From NCBI GenBank assembly GCA_047975215.1, contig JBKEDD010000042.1, forward strand, positions 29,363 to 93,362: DNA of 64,000 nt, written 5' to 3'. A program made the position numbers and the translations under genes. Below the pieces are notes generated by a model that made no database searches, was not told the origin of the DNA, and saw only the letters and a program-made list of their open reading frames with translations. Shown here piece by piece: positions 51,229-59,523 of this stretch (the first letter of the stretch is position 1; each line of letters opens with the position of its first letter). Source of the stretch: JAGRMG01 sp047975215. GTDB lineage: Bacteria; Pseudomonadota; Alphaproteobacteria; Rhodobacterales; Rhodobacteraceae.

Positions 51229-52124
51229 CCGATACGCGAGAGGATGACAGGGCGACGCGGCTGGTGCTCGTGACCGGGCCGTCCGGCGCTGGCCGGTCGA
51301 GTGCGATCCATGTGCTCGAGGATCTGGGTTTCGAGGCGATCGACAACTTGCCGCTGCGGCTGCTGCCCCGGCTGCTGGACGGGCCGGCATCGCCCCGTCC
51401 CCTGGCGCTGGGCGTCGACACGCGCAACCGCGATTTCTCCACCGCCGCACTGCTCGATCTGATCGACAGGCTGGCGGCGGACCCGAAGATCGAACTGACG
51501 CTGCTGTATCTCGATTGCCGGGCGGACACCCTGTTGCAGCGATTCTCGGAAACCCGCCGCCGGCATCCGCTGGCGCCGTCCGAAAGCCCCGGCATCGGCG
51601 TGCGCCGCGAGTTGAGCCTGCTGGCGCCGATACGCGACCGCGCCGACACCCTGGTCGATACCAGCGACCTGAACGTGCATCAGCTGCGCGACGAGATCGA
51701 ACGCTGGTTCGCGCCGCCGGGCGGGCGGCAACTGGCGCTGTCGGTGCAGTCGTTTTCCTACAGGCGCGGGTTGCCGCGCGGCATCGACATGGTGTTCGAC
51801 TGCCGGTTCCTGTCGAACCCGCACTGGCAGCCCGACCTGCGCGGGCTGGACGGGCGCAATGCCGGGGTCGCCGCCCATGTGGCTGCCGATCCGAGGTTCG
51901 CGCCGTTCTTTGCGCAGGTGACGGAACTGATGCGTCTTCTCCTGCCGGCGTTCCTCGCCGAGGGCAAGGCGCACCTGTCGATCGCATTCGGCTGCACGGG
52001 CGGGCAGCACCGCTCGGTCGCCCTCGCCGAGGCGCTGGCCAAAGCCCTTGCGGAGAACGGTCAGCAGGTGTCTATAAGGCACCGCGAACTGGAAGGCGGC
52101 AGAACGGGTAAGGGGCCGGGGTGA
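51225..52124 (+). CDS. rapZ: RapZ/YvcJ-type nucleotide-binding RNase adapter
   Basis: 299 residues. Walker A GPSGAGRS lies at 18-25, followed by EDLGFEAIDNLPLRLLPRLL. The C-terminal domain has the strongly conserved SFSYRRGLPRGIDMVFDCRF and IAFGCTGGQHRSVALAEALA. RapZ guides RNase E to a small RNA in enterobacteria; in alphaproteobacteria its target is less clear. It is joined by overlaps to hprK upstream (ATGA) and to the EIIA gene downstream (GTGA). Confidence 0.92.
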   Translation: MTDTREDDRATRLVLVTGPSGAGRSSAIHVLEDLGFEAIDNLPLRLLPRLLDGPASPRPLALGVDTRNRDFSTAALLDLIDRLAADPKIELTLLYLDCRADTLLQRFSETRRRHPLAPSESPGIGVRRELSLLAPIRDRADTLVDTSDLNVHQLRDEIERWFAPPGGRQLALSVQSFSYRRGLPRGIDMVFDCRFLSNPHWQPDLRGLDGRNAGVAAHVAADPRFAPFFAQVTELMRLLLPAFLAEGKAHLSIAFGCTGGQHRSVALAEALAKALAENGQQVSIRHRELEGGRTGKGPG

Positions 52125-52531
52125 TCGGGATCGTGATCGTGGCGCATGGCGGACTGGCCAGGGAATACCTGGCGGCGACGGAGCATGTGGTCGGCAAGCA
52201 GCCGGGCTTGATGGCCATTGCCATCGAAGCCGACCACGACCGCCATGCCAAGCAGCAGGAGATCATCGCCGCGGCGGATGCGGTCGATACCGGCGACGGC
52301 GTCGTGGTCGTGACGGACCTGTTCGGCGGATCGCCCTCAAACCTCAGCCTGCGGGCCTGCGCGCAGCCGAACCGGCGCATTCTTTACGGTGCCAACCTGC
52401 CGATGCTGATCAAGCTGGCGAAAAGCCGCCACCTGCCCGTGGGCGAGGCAGTACGCAGTGCGATGGAAGCCGGCCGCAAGTATATCAACGCTCAGAATGT
52501 CGGCTCCTCGCGGATGCCCGGCGCGGATTGA
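52121..52531 (+). CDS. PTS EIIA component, mannose family
   Basis: 136 residues from a GTG overlapping the rapZ stop. The phosphorylatable residue is His9 (GIVIVAHGGLAREY). The DLFGGSPSNLSLRAC loop is typical of EIIA-Man. No sugar EIIB/EIIC genes are linked, so this is the regulatory EIIA of the incomplete alphaproteobacterial PTS rather than a transport subunit. Phosphate would arrive from the HPr encoded next; the EI gene is elsewhere. Confidence 0.9.
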   Translation: MIGIVIVAHGGLAREYLAATEHVVGKQPGLMAIAIEADHDRHAKQQEIIAAADAVDTGDGVVVVTDLFGGSPSNLSLRACAQPNRRILYGANLPMLIKLAKSRHLPVGEAVRSAMEAGRKYINAQNVGSSRMPGAD

Positions 52532-52538
52532 CAGGCAG

Positions 52539-52817
52539 ATGACCACGATGATCCAGCGACGTTTGAAGATCGTGAACGAAAAGGGCCTGCATGCCCGCGC
52601 CTCGGCCAAACTGGTCGAGGTGGTCGAAGGTTTCGACGCGAATGCCGAGGTTTCGCGCGACGGCTTGTCGGCGTCCGGGGACAGTATTATGGGTCTGCTG
52701 ATGCTGGCGGCGGCCCGCGGCACGACGATCGACATCGAAACTTCCGGGCCAGACGCCGAGGCGCTGGCCGACGCGCTCGAGGCGCTGGTGGCCGACAGGT
52801 TCGGCGAAGACGACTGA
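52539..52817 (+). CDS. ptsH: HPr-family phosphocarrier
   Basis: 92 residues from the ATG at 52539; an ATG three codons later is also possible. His18 in NEKGLHARASAK is the EI-dependent site. Ser49 in ASGDSIMGLLML corresponds to the Ser46 site that HprK phosphorylates, so both inputs are conserved. It follows the EIIA gene by 7 bp. It relays phosphate from EI to EIIA and probably reports carbon or nitrogen status to ChvG/ChvI-linked regulation. Confidence 0.92.
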   Translation: MTTMIQRRLKIVNEKGLHARASAKLVEVVEGFDANAEVSRDGLSASGDSIMGLLMLAAARGTTIDIETSGPDAEALADALEALVADRFGEDD

Positions 52818-52831
52818 AGGCACGGCCAGAG

Positions 52832-53761
52832 GTGGCGCAGGAACCGGAAAGGGCGACATTGGCGCAAACCACGCAAGAGGGCGATACGGGCATCGGCAAG
52901 GATGATGCCCGGCCGCAAACCGGCGAGATCTACGACCGGCGTACGCTGACCTATGCCAATTCCTTCGACGATGCGTGGACCTCGTTTGCGATCAAGGCGA
53001 TCGAATGGTGCACCGGCAAGCTGACCATCCTGCGCATGGTCTCGAAATTCGAAAGGACGAACGCCGTCTATCGCGGCCAGAAATTCTGGCGTGGCGCGCT
53101 GGACACGATGGGCATCGACCTGCTGACCCCGCCCGAACAGTTGGCCAACATCCCGAAAACCGGCCCGGTCGTGGTGGTTGCCAACCACCCGCATGGCATG
53201 GTCGACGGCATGATCCTGGCCGATCTGATCGGTCGGGTGCGCGAGGACTATCGCATTCTCACGCGCTCGGTTCTGACCGGGCTCGACGAGGCGGCGACCT
53301 CGTTCATGATTCCGGTGCCGTTTCCCCATGACCCCGAGGCGCAGCGCAAGATGGTGGACATGCGCGCCAACGCGATGGCGCATCTTGCTAAGGGCGGCGT
53401 CGTGGCGCTGTTTCCGTCCGGCGTCGTGATGTCGGCGGACAGCTGGTCGGGCCCGCCGGTCGAGCGTGAATGGAACGTGTTCACCGCCAAGATGATCCGC
53501 CGTTCCGGCGCGAAGGTGGTGCCGGTTTTCTTTCCCGGGCGCAATTCGCGCGCCTATCAGATCGCCTGCCGGATATCGCCCGTACTGCGCCAGGGCCTGC
53601 TGCTGCACGAGATCGTGCGGTCCTGCAACAAGCCTCAGGCGCCGGTTATCGGCGCCCCCCTGAGTGCGCGGCAGATGGCCCCGCTCGAGGCCGATCCGCG
53701 CGGTTTCATGGCCTGGCTGCGGGAACATACGCTGGCACTGGCCGATACGCAGCGGGACTGA
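52832..53761 (+). CDS. lysophospholipid-acyltransferase-like protein (PlsC superfamily)
   Basis: 309 residues from a GTG at 52832 with CCAGAG upstream; the weak SD leaves the start uncertain by several codons. VVVANHPHGMVDGMILADL holds the histidine/aspartate pair of the glycerolipid acyltransferases in the extended NHPxGxxDG form seen in hemolysin-like and ornithine-lipid enzymes. The second conserved block is VVALFPSGVVMS. It probably acylates a lyso-lipid at the inner membrane. It starts 14 bp after ptsH and may be co-transcribed with the PTS genes by position only. Confidence 0.75.
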   Translation: MAQEPERATLAQTTQEGDTGIGKDDARPQTGEIYDRRTLTYANSFDDAWTSFAIKAIEWCTGKLTILRMVSKFERTNAVYRGQKFWRGALDTMGIDLLTPPEQLANIPKTGPVVVVANHPHGMVDGMILADLIGRVREDYRILTRSVLTGLDEAATSFMIPVPFPHDPEAQRKMVDMRANAMAHLAKGGVVALFPSGVVMSADSWSGPPVEREWNVFTAKMIRRSGAKVVPVFFPGRNSRAYQIACRISPVLRQGLLLHEIVRSCNKPQAPVIGAPLSARQMAPLEADPRGFMAWLREHTLALADTQRD

Positions 53762-53765
53762 AGGC

Positions 53766-53789
53766 CCGGGAATTATCGAAAATTCCCGG
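53766..53789. terminator. hairpin between acyltransferase and hbd genes
   Basis: CCGGGAATT (53766-53774) and AATTCCCGG (53781-53789) form a perfect 9-bp stem with a 6-nt loop, 5 bp after the acyltransferase stop. A separate 14-bp palindrome TTTCTTCGAAGAAA follows at 53795-53808. Together they probably end transcription from one or both convergent genes. Confidence 0.55.
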
Positions 53790-53810
53790 CCAACTTTCTT
53801 CGAAGAAATC

Positions 53811-53850
53811 TGGCCGGGTCCAGGTGGCCGGGTCCAGGTGGCCGGCCAGG
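53811..53850. repeat. 14-bp tandem repeat, about 2.5 copies
   Basis: TGGCCGGGTCCAGG is repeated exactly at 53811-53824 and 53825-53838, then partly at 53839-53845, ending one base before the hbd stop codon. It looks like a small replication-slippage array and may be polymorphic between strains. Confidence 0.7.
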
Positions 53851-54726
53851 TTACCGGGTCGGTACCGGCTCTTCGCCGCGATAGTCGTAAAATCCGCGGC
53901 CGGTCTTGCGACCCAGCCAGCCGGCCTCGACATACTTGGTCAGGAGCGGGCAGGGGCGGTACTTGGTATCGGCCAGCCCGTCATGCAGCACGTTCATGAT
54001 TGCAAGGCAGGTATCCAGCCCGATGAAATCGGCCAGTTCCAGCGGCCCCATCGGGTGCTTGGCGCCAAGCTTCATCGACTGGTCGATGGATTTCACGTTG
54101 CCGACGCCCTCGTAAAGCGTATAGACCGCCTCGTTGATCATCGGCATCAGGATGCGGTTGACGATGAAGCCGGGGAAATCCTCGGCCGACGCGGCGGTTT
54201 TTCCCAGCCGCTCGACCACGCCCAGACAGGCATTGTAGGTAACTTCGTCGGTCGCGATGCCGCGGATCAGTTCGACAAGCTGCATCACCGGCACGGGGTT
54301 CATGAAATGGAACCCCATGAATCGTTCGGGCCGGTCGGTACGGCTGGCCAGCCGCGTGATCGAGATCGAAGAGGTGTTCGAGGTCAGGATGGTTTCCGGC
54401 TTCAGATGCGGCTGGAGATCCTCGAAGATCGCCTGCTTGATGCTTTCGCGTTCGGTCGCGGCCTCGATCACCAGGTCGGCGGCGCCGATATCGGGCAACT
54501 TCAGCGTGGTGGTGATGCGCGCCAGCGCCGACTTCATGTCGGTATCGGAGATCTTGCCGCGCGTTGCCTGGCGCGACAGGTTGCTGCCGATTGATGACAT
54601 TGCGCTGTCGAGCGCCTGCTGGCTGACATCGGACATCACCACATCGTAGCCGGCAACGGCCATCACATGGGCGATACCGTTGCCCATCTGCCCGGCGCCG
54701 ATCACGCCGATTTTCCGTATGTCCAT
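53851..54726 (-). CDS. hbd: 3-hydroxybutyryl-CoA dehydrogenase
   Basis: 291 residues from the ATG at 54726, where KIGVIGAGQMGNGIAHVMA gives the NAD-binding GxGxxG at 9-14; an upstream in-frame extension is basic and not family-like. Further motifs are SNTSSISITRLA, the catalytic histidine/glutamate region RFMGFHFMNPVPVMQLVELI, and PGFIVNRILMPMINEA. It interconverts acetoacetyl-CoA and 3-hydroxybutyryl-CoA. It lies near etfAB, consistent with acyl-CoA oxidation or butyrate/PHB metabolism. AAAGG supplies a moderate SD. Confidence 0.93.
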   Translation of the reverse strand: MDIRKIGVIGAGQMGNGIAHVMAVAGYDVVMSDVSQQALDSAMSSIGSNLSRQATRGKISDTDMKSALARITTTLKLPDIGAADLVIEAATERESIKQAIFEDLQPHLKPETILTSNTSSISITRLASRTDRPERFMGFHFMNPVPVMQLVELIRGIATDEVTYNACLGVVERLGKTAASAEDFPGFIVNRILMPMINEAVYTLYEGVGNVKSIDQSMKLGAKHPMGPLELADFIGLDTCLAIMNVLHDGLADTKYRPCPLLTKYVEAGWLGRKTGRGFYDYRGEEPVPTR

Positions 54727-54884
54727 CCTGTCCGCCTTTCGTCTGGTTGTGCGCACCATACCGACGCGCCGTTGCCCGGGGAAGGGGCAGCGGCGGCGAC
54801 AAATTGCTGCAAATGCGAAGATTAGCGGATTGGCAAGAAATGCAAGGCCATTCTGGCGCCGGGTGAGAGAAACAGGTGGGTGAA

Positions 54885-55697
54885 ATGAGTTACGAATCGC
54901 CGGGCGCGGGCACGTCTGTCGCATTGTCCTGCCGCTATGGTGCGTCGCGGTTGCCGGTGCGGGGGCCGCGACGGCCGCTCGACCGGCCCTACTGGGCGTT
55001 TCTGGGCGGCAGCGAAACCTTCGGCAAATACGTCGCGCATCCGTTTCCGGATCTGGTGGAAACCGGGTCGGGGCGGATCTGCGTCAACCTGGGCTGTGTC
55101 AATGCCGGGCTGGACGCCTTTGCCAACGATCCTGACACGTTGCGTATCGCGCAGGCGGCGGGCCGGGCGGTGATCCAGCTTCCGGGGGCGCAGAACCTGT
55201 CGAACCGGTTCTACCGGGTGCATCCGCGCCGCAACGATCGCTTCCTGACGGCCTCGCCGATGCTGACGGCGATCTATCGCGAGGTGGACTTTACCGAGTT
55301 CCACTTCGTGCGGCACATGCTGGGCGCGCTCCACGACCGCTCGCCCGACCGGTTCGCGCTGGTGCGCAGTGAACTGGAACAGGCCTGGCAGGCGCGGATG
55401 CGGCTTCTGCTGCGCGCCATCGGCGGGCGGGCGGTTCTGCTGTGGCTGCGCTATGGCGACGAGGGCGGTGGCGACCTAGGGTCGCGGCCGATGTTCGTCA
55501 CGAGCCCGATGGTCGAGGCGCTGCGCCCGGACGTGGCCGATATCGTCGAGGTCGCGGTCCGGCCCGCCGGCGAAAGCGGCGAACTGGGTGACATGGCGTT
55601 CGGTGCGATGCAGGCCCCGGCGGCCGCGCATCTGATAGGTCCCGCGACGCATCGCGATGTTGCCGGCCAACTGTTGCGGGTCCTGCGCCCGTCCTGA
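54885..55697 (+). CDS. DUF6473-like protein, unknown function
   Basis: 270 residues from the ATG at 54885 with AGGTGG at 54874-54879; a GTG at 54876 is a less likely alternative. It begins MSYESPGAG and contains SCRYGASRLPVRGPRR, WAFLGGSETFGKYVAHPFP and CVNLGCVNAGLDAF. From memory these blocks match a Rhodobacterales-restricted domain of unknown function (DUF6473). The GGSETFGK and NLGCVNAG segments recall nucleophile and oxyanion turns of SGNH-like enzymes, but I see no complete catalytic triad. It is divergent from hbd. Confidence 0.62.
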   Translation: MSYESPGAGTSVALSCRYGASRLPVRGPRRPLDRPYWAFLGGSETFGKYVAHPFPDLVETGSGRICVNLGCVNAGLDAFANDPDTLRIAQAAGRAVIQLPGAQNLSNRFYRVHPRRNDRFLTASPMLTAIYREVDFTEFHFVRHMLGALHDRSPDRFALVRSELEQAWQARMRLLLRAIGGRAVLLWLRYGDEGGGDLGSRPMFVTSPMVEALRPDVADIVEVAVRPAGESGELGDMAFGAMQAPAAAHLIGPATHRDVAGQLLRVLRPS

Positions 55698-55703
55698 CAC
55701 GAG

Positions 55704-55733
55704 AAAGGCCCGCCAGGTATCGGGCGGGCCTTT
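55704..55733. terminator. bidirectional intrinsic terminator
   Basis: AAAGGCCCGCC (55704-55714) and GGCGGGCCTTT (55723-55733) form an 11-bp perfect stem with an 8-nt loop, with A-tract and T-tract at the two ends. It lies between the convergent DUF6473-like and etfA genes and should work in both directions. It is the best-formed terminator in the window. Confidence 0.82.
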
Positions 55734-55772
55734 GCCATTCCTGCGGGGCGCGGGGCTATGCCCGCCCCCGGA

Positions 55773-56702
55773 TCAGAGCTTTTCGATCAGTTCCGGCACG
55801 GCCGAAAACAGATCGGCGACCAGGCCGAAATCGGCAACCTGGAAGATGGGCGCCTCCTCGTCCTTGTTGATGGCCACGATGATCTTGCTGTCCTTCATGC
55901 CGGCGAGGTGCTGGATCGCGCCGGAAATGCCGACGGCGATATACAGGTCGGGCGCCACCACCTTTCCGGTCTGTCCGACCTGCCAGTCGTTCGGCGCATA
56001 GCCCGAATCGACCGCCGCACGCGATGCTCCGACGGCGGCGCCCAGCTTGTCGGCCAGTTTCTCGATCAGTTCGAAGTTCTCCTCCGATCCGACGCCGCGG
56101 CCGCCCGAAACGACGACGCCGGCGCTTGTCAGTTCCGGACGGTCGCTGGCCGCGACCCTGTCCTCGACCCATTCCGACAGCCCGGGATTATCCGCCGCCG
56201 ACACGGTTTCGACCGATGCCGCGCCGCCGGTTCCCGCGGCGTCGAAGGTCGAGGTGCGGATCGTCACGACCTTCGTTGCATCCGAGGATTTCACCGTCTG
56301 AACCGCGTTTCCGGCATAGATCGGGCGTTCGAACGTGTCCGCATCGACGACGCCGGAAACGTCCGAGATCACCATCACGTCAAGAAGCGCGGCCACCCTC
56401 GGCATCACGTTCTTGGCGTCGGTGGTGGCGGGCGCGACGATATGCGTGTAATCGCCGGCAAGGCTCACGATCAGGGCGGCGGTGCTTTCGGCCAGCCGGT
56501 GCCCCAACGAGGGGTCTTCGGCGACCAGCACCCTGGACACACCGTCGATCTTCGCGGCGGCTTCGCCGGCGGCGGCGGCAGAGGCCCCGCAGCACAATGC
56601 CGTAACATCGCCCAGCTTGACGGCGGCACTCACGGCCTTGGCGGTGGCGTCCATCGCCAGTTCGCCATTGGTCACTTCGGCAAGGAGTAGAACAGCCATC
56701 AC
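55773..56702 (-). CDS. etfA: electron transfer flavoprotein, alpha subunit
   Basis: 309 residues. The C-terminal FAD domain is clear: VVVSGGRGVGSEENFELIE, then VGASRAAVDSGYAPNDWQVG and GQTGKVVAPDLYIAVGISGA (about residues 195-270). ETF takes electrons from acyl-CoA dehydrogenases and from dimethylglycine- or sarcosine-type dehydrogenases and passes them to ETF-ubiquinone oxidoreductase. It could therefore serve the two FAD demethylases in this window. It overlaps etfB by ATGA. Confidence 0.95.
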   Translation of the reverse strand: MMAVLLLAEVTNGELAMDATAKAVSAAVKLGDVTALCCGASAAAAGEAAAKIDGVSRVLVAEDPSLGHRLAESTAALIVSLAGDYTHIVAPATTDAKNVMPRVAALLDVMVISDVSGVVDADTFERPIYAGNAVQTVKSSDATKVVTIRTSTFDAAGTGGAASVETVSAADNPGLSEWVEDRVAASDRPELTSAGVVVSGGRGVGSEENFELIEKLADKLGAAVGASRAAVDSGYAPNDWQVGQTGKVVAPDLYIAVGISGAIQHLAGMKDSKIIVAINKDEEAPIFQVADFGLVADLFSAVPELIEKL

Positions 56703-57457
56703 ACAGCCCCCGCTTCTTTGAGTTTCGCAACCAGTTCGTCGACCGATTTGACGATAATGCCGGCGGCGCGTTCCGCCGGTTCCTCGGTCTTGAGAATTTC
56801 GAGCCGGGGTGTCACGTCGACGCCGTAATCGGCGGCGGTCTTTTCATCCAGCGGTTTCTTCTTGGCCTTCATGATATTGGGCAGCGACGCATAGCGCGGT
56901 TCGTTCAGGCGCAGGTCGACCGTCACGATGGCCGGCATCGTAACCTTGATGGTCTGCAATCCGCCATCGACCTCGCGGGTGACGACCGCGTGATCGCCCT
57001 CGATCGCCAGTTCGCTGGCGAATGTGCCCTGGCTCCAGCCCAGCAGCGCCGACAGCATCTGGCCGGTGGCGTTCATGTCGTTGTCGATCGCCTGTTTGCC
57101 CGCCAGCACGAGGCCCGGCTGCTCTTCCTCGACCACCTTCGCCAGAATCTTGGCGACGGCGAGGGGTTCGATGTCGGTATGCACGTCATCGGCGGCCACT
57201 ACCAGGATGGCGCGGTCTGCGCCCATGGCCAGCGCGGTCCGCAGGGTTTCCTGCGCCTGTTTCACGCCGATGGAAACGGCCACGATCTCATCCACCTGGC
57301 CTTTTTCCTTGAGGCGAATCGCCTCTTCCACCGCGATCTCGTCGAACGGGTTCATCGACATCTTGACATTGGCGAGATCGACACCGCTTCCGTCCGCCTT
57401 GACGCGAACTTTCACGTTGTAGTCGATCACGCGCTTGACGGGCACAAGTACCTTCAT
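56699..57457 (-). CDS. etfB: electron transfer flavoprotein, beta subunit
   Basis: 252 residues. The N-terminus MKVLVPVKRVIDYNVKVRVK and the ISIG/VKQAQETLRTALAMGADRAIL nucleotide region are typical. The C-terminal recognition segment MKAKKKPLD is also present. It binds AMP and forms the heterodimer with EtfA. AAGGAGAG gives a strong SD. Gene order etfB-etfA is the usual one. Confidence 0.95.
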   Translation of the reverse strand: MKVLVPVKRVIDYNVKVRVKADGSGVDLANVKMSMNPFDEIAVEEAIRLKEKGQVDEIVAVSIGVKQAQETLRTALAMGADRAILVVAADDVHTDIEPLAVAKILAKVVEEEQPGLVLAGKQAIDNDMNATGQMLSALLGWSQGTFASELAIEGDHAVVTREVDGGLQTIKVTMPAIVTVDLRLNEPRYASLPNIMKAKKKPLDEKTAADYGVDVTPRLEILKTEEPAERAAGIIVKSVDELVAKLKEAGAV

Positions 57458-57759
57458 CTTTGCGTTCTCTCCTTGCGAAAATCGGCAGCCGCCGGGCGAC
57501 TCCCCCTATACTCTCGCGGGGTTAATACCGGCTCGGCTGGCGGCGCGACAGGGAAAAATCGTCGCGTTGAGGGTCATGGACACCACGTTTCGTCGCACAA
57601 GCCCGGCCCAGGGCGGTGCTATCGTGCCGGGGTGGGGGCCAGATTGGGCCGGATCCGGGGGAAAATGCGACGATTCCCGCAACGGACCGCTGGGCATGGG
57701 GTATGAAATCCGGGTTCCGGTGGCAAGACGGGTGGCGCGCAAGGCCTCGCCGGGCGCTC
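57458..57759. other. 302-bp intergenic region upstream of etfB
   Basis: It lies between etfB and the adenosyltransferase gene, both on the minus strand, and should contain the etfBA promoter. No gene is convincing: the open frames are proline/arginine-rich shadows. A distant 9-bp inverted repeat AATCGTCGC (57558-57566) / GCGACGATT (57667-57675) is the only structure I noted, and it may be chance. Confidence 0.35.
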
Positions 57760-58332
57760 TCAGCGGTTTGCGCCCGGAACCCACAGCACGTCGTTCTTGC
57801 CGCCGTCATTGGCCATGCGCGCGGCCACGAAGAACCAGTCGCTCAGCCGGTTCAGGTATTTCGTGACCGCCGGGTTCACCGGTTCGGATGCGGCCAGTTC
57901 CACGGCGAGACGCTCGGCCCGCCGGGCCACGGTGCGGCAGACATGCAGCTGTGCGGCCAGCCGCGCGCCGCCGGGCAGGATAAAGCTGCGCAGCGGCGAA
58001 AGTTCCGCGTTCATCGCGTCGATCTCGGCTTCCAGCCGCTCGACCTGCGCGGCGATCATGCGCAGCGGCGGATATTCGGCGCTGGCGTCCTTTTCCATGT
58101 CGGGGCGGCACAGGTCGGCACCCAGGTCGAACAGATCGTTCTGGATGCGGGCCAGAGCCGCGTCGGTCTCGCCATCGGCCTCAAGGCGCGCCGTGCCGAC
58201 AAAGGCGTTCAATTCGTCCGTGGTGCCGTAGGCGGCGACCCGAAGCGCGTGTTTGGCAACCCGCTGACCGGTGCCCAGCGCGGTTTCGCCGGCATCGCCG
58301 GTTCGCGTGTAGATCTTGTTCAGAACGACCAT
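57760..58332 (-). CDS. cob(I)yrinic acid a,c-diamide adenosyltransferase, PduO type
   Basis: 190 residues. The N-terminal KIYTRTGDAGETALGTGQRVAK contains the ATP-binding TRTGDxGxT motif. The later RTVARRAERLAVEL and YLNRLSDWFFVAARMAN blocks are the PduO/MMAB signatures. It transfers the adenosyl group of ATP to cob(I)alamin to make coenzyme B12. GGAGGACAG precedes the start, and the small membrane-protein gene ends 3 bp upstream, so they are probably co-transcribed. Confidence 0.92.
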   Translation of the reverse strand: MVVLNKIYTRTGDAGETALGTGQRVAKHALRVAAYGTTDELNAFVGTARLEADGETDAALARIQNDLFDLGADLCRPDMEKDASAEYPPLRMIAAQVERLEAEIDAMNAELSPLRSFILPGGARLAAQLHVCRTVARRAERLAVELAASEPVNPAVTKYLNRLSDWFFVAARMANDGGKNDVLWVPGANR

Positions 58333-58335
58333 AAC

Positions 58336-58542
58336 CTACTGTCCTCCCTGTGACCGCAGCCAGATATAGAGCAGGATAAGCACCACCGCGACTGCCTGGA
58401 ACAGGATGCGCAGACGCATCATGAGGTTGCTGCGCCTTGCGTTGGCCTCACCGCTTTTTCCGATTCCGCTGATGCCGATGGCCAGCACCACGACCACCGC
58501 CGCCATCACGGCCAGGATGAGGATGAAAAGGGGATCGCCCAT
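58336..58542 (-). CDS. twin-transmembrane small protein (HIG1-like)
   Basis: 68 residues with two hydrophobic helices (about 5-25 and 46-63) separated by a short basic loop, KSGEANARRSNLMMRLRI. The RSNLMMRLRxxFQ loop fits the HIG1-domain/twin-TM family common upstream of cobalamin adenosyltransferase genes in Rhodobacterales. Related proteins associate with respiratory complexes, but the role here is unknown. Confidence 0.75.
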   Translation of the reverse strand: MGDPLFILILAVMAAVVVVLAIGISGIGKSGEANARRSNLMMRLRILFQAVAVVLILLYIWLRSQGGQ

Positions 58543-58623
58543 GCCGCCTCCGGAAACTCGTCTCTTGCCCGGTGGTGTACCGGTCCGTATCGCAAATGCG
58601 AACCGGTTTTTCGCCCCCGCCCG

Positions 58624-59451
58624 TCAGATCCGCGAAAGAATCCGGTCGATCGCCCGCACCGGCAGCACGCGCCGGCCAAGGCCTGCCACATGGGTCGGGG
58701 TGGTGACGTAATAGCGCGCACGCGGGCGCGCGGATTCGAGTGCGCGGACCAGTTTCGCCGTCACCGCCGCGGGTGGCAGTTCGAACGGGTCCGCCTTGCC
58801 GTCTTTGTAAAGCCGCCCGAGCAGCGAGGCCTCGTATTTCTCGCGCAACGCCGAGTTCCTCCAGTCGATGAACCGTTCGAACCAGGGAATCGCGTTCTGC
58901 CGCAGGCGCGACGTGACCGGCCCCGGTTCGATCAGCACCACCGAAATGCCCGAACCCTGCAGTTCCAGCCGCAACGTGTCGGTCAACCCTTCCAGCGCGT
59001 ATTTCGTGGCGACATAGGCGCCCCGCCACGGAAATGCGACAAAGCCCAGAATGGATGAATTCTGAACGATCCGCCCGTGCCCCTGAGCACGCATCACCGG
59101 AATGACCTGACGGGTCAGTTCGTGCCAGCCAAAGAAGTTGGTCTCGAATATCTGGCGCAGCCCTTCGGTCGGGATGTCCTCGACAGCGCCGGGAAAGCCG
59201 TGCGCGCCGTTGTTGAACAGCGCGTCGAGCCGTCCGCCCGTCGCCTCCAGCACCTCGGCCAGACCGGATGCGATGCTGGCCGCGTCGGTGTAGTCGATGC
59301 GCGGAGCCTCGAACCCCTGGGCGCGAAGACGGTCGCAATCCTGCGCCTTGCGGCATGAGGCGAAGACGCGCCAGCCGCGCGCTTTCAGGCCATGCGCCGC
59401 ATCATGTCCGATACCCGACGAACAGCCCGTGATGAGGATGGATTTCTGCAT
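58624..59451 (-). CDS. short-chain dehydrogenase/reductase
   Basis: 275 residues. The cofactor motif ITGCSSGIGHDAA (TGxxxGIG, about 7-15) is followed by FNNGAHGFPGAV (NNAG variant) and the catalytic tyrosine/lysine pair YVATKYALEG. The serine before it is in QNSSILGF. SCRK after the second strand suggests NADP(H) preference. The C-terminal half contains a FERFIDW segment typical of classical SDRs that act on steroid- or lipid-like alcohols. Substrate unknown. Confidence 0.88.
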   Translation of the reverse strand: MQKSILITGCSSGIGHDAAHGLKARGWRVFASCRKAQDCDRLRAQGFEAPRIDYTDAASIASGLAEVLEATGGRLDALFNNGAHGFPGAVEDIPTEGLRQIFETNFFGWHELTRQVIPVMRAQGHGRIVQNSSILGFVAFPWRGAYVATKYALEGLTDTLRLELQGSGISVVLIEPGPVTSRLRQNAIPWFERFIDWRNSALREKYEASLLGRLYKDGKADPFELPPAAVTAKLVRALESARPRARYYVTTPTHVAGLGRRVLPVRAIDRILSRI

Positions 59452-59523
59452 GACCGCCCGCCGCCGTCCTGTTTCGTCCAGCTATGACGGTTCGGACCCG
59501 CTGGCGCAACCGGCGATGGCGGA

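Noticed and set aside
57558..57675. 9-bp inverted repeat upstream of etfB with arms 100 bp apart
   Set aside because: The arms are too far apart and too short to support a structure without further evidence.
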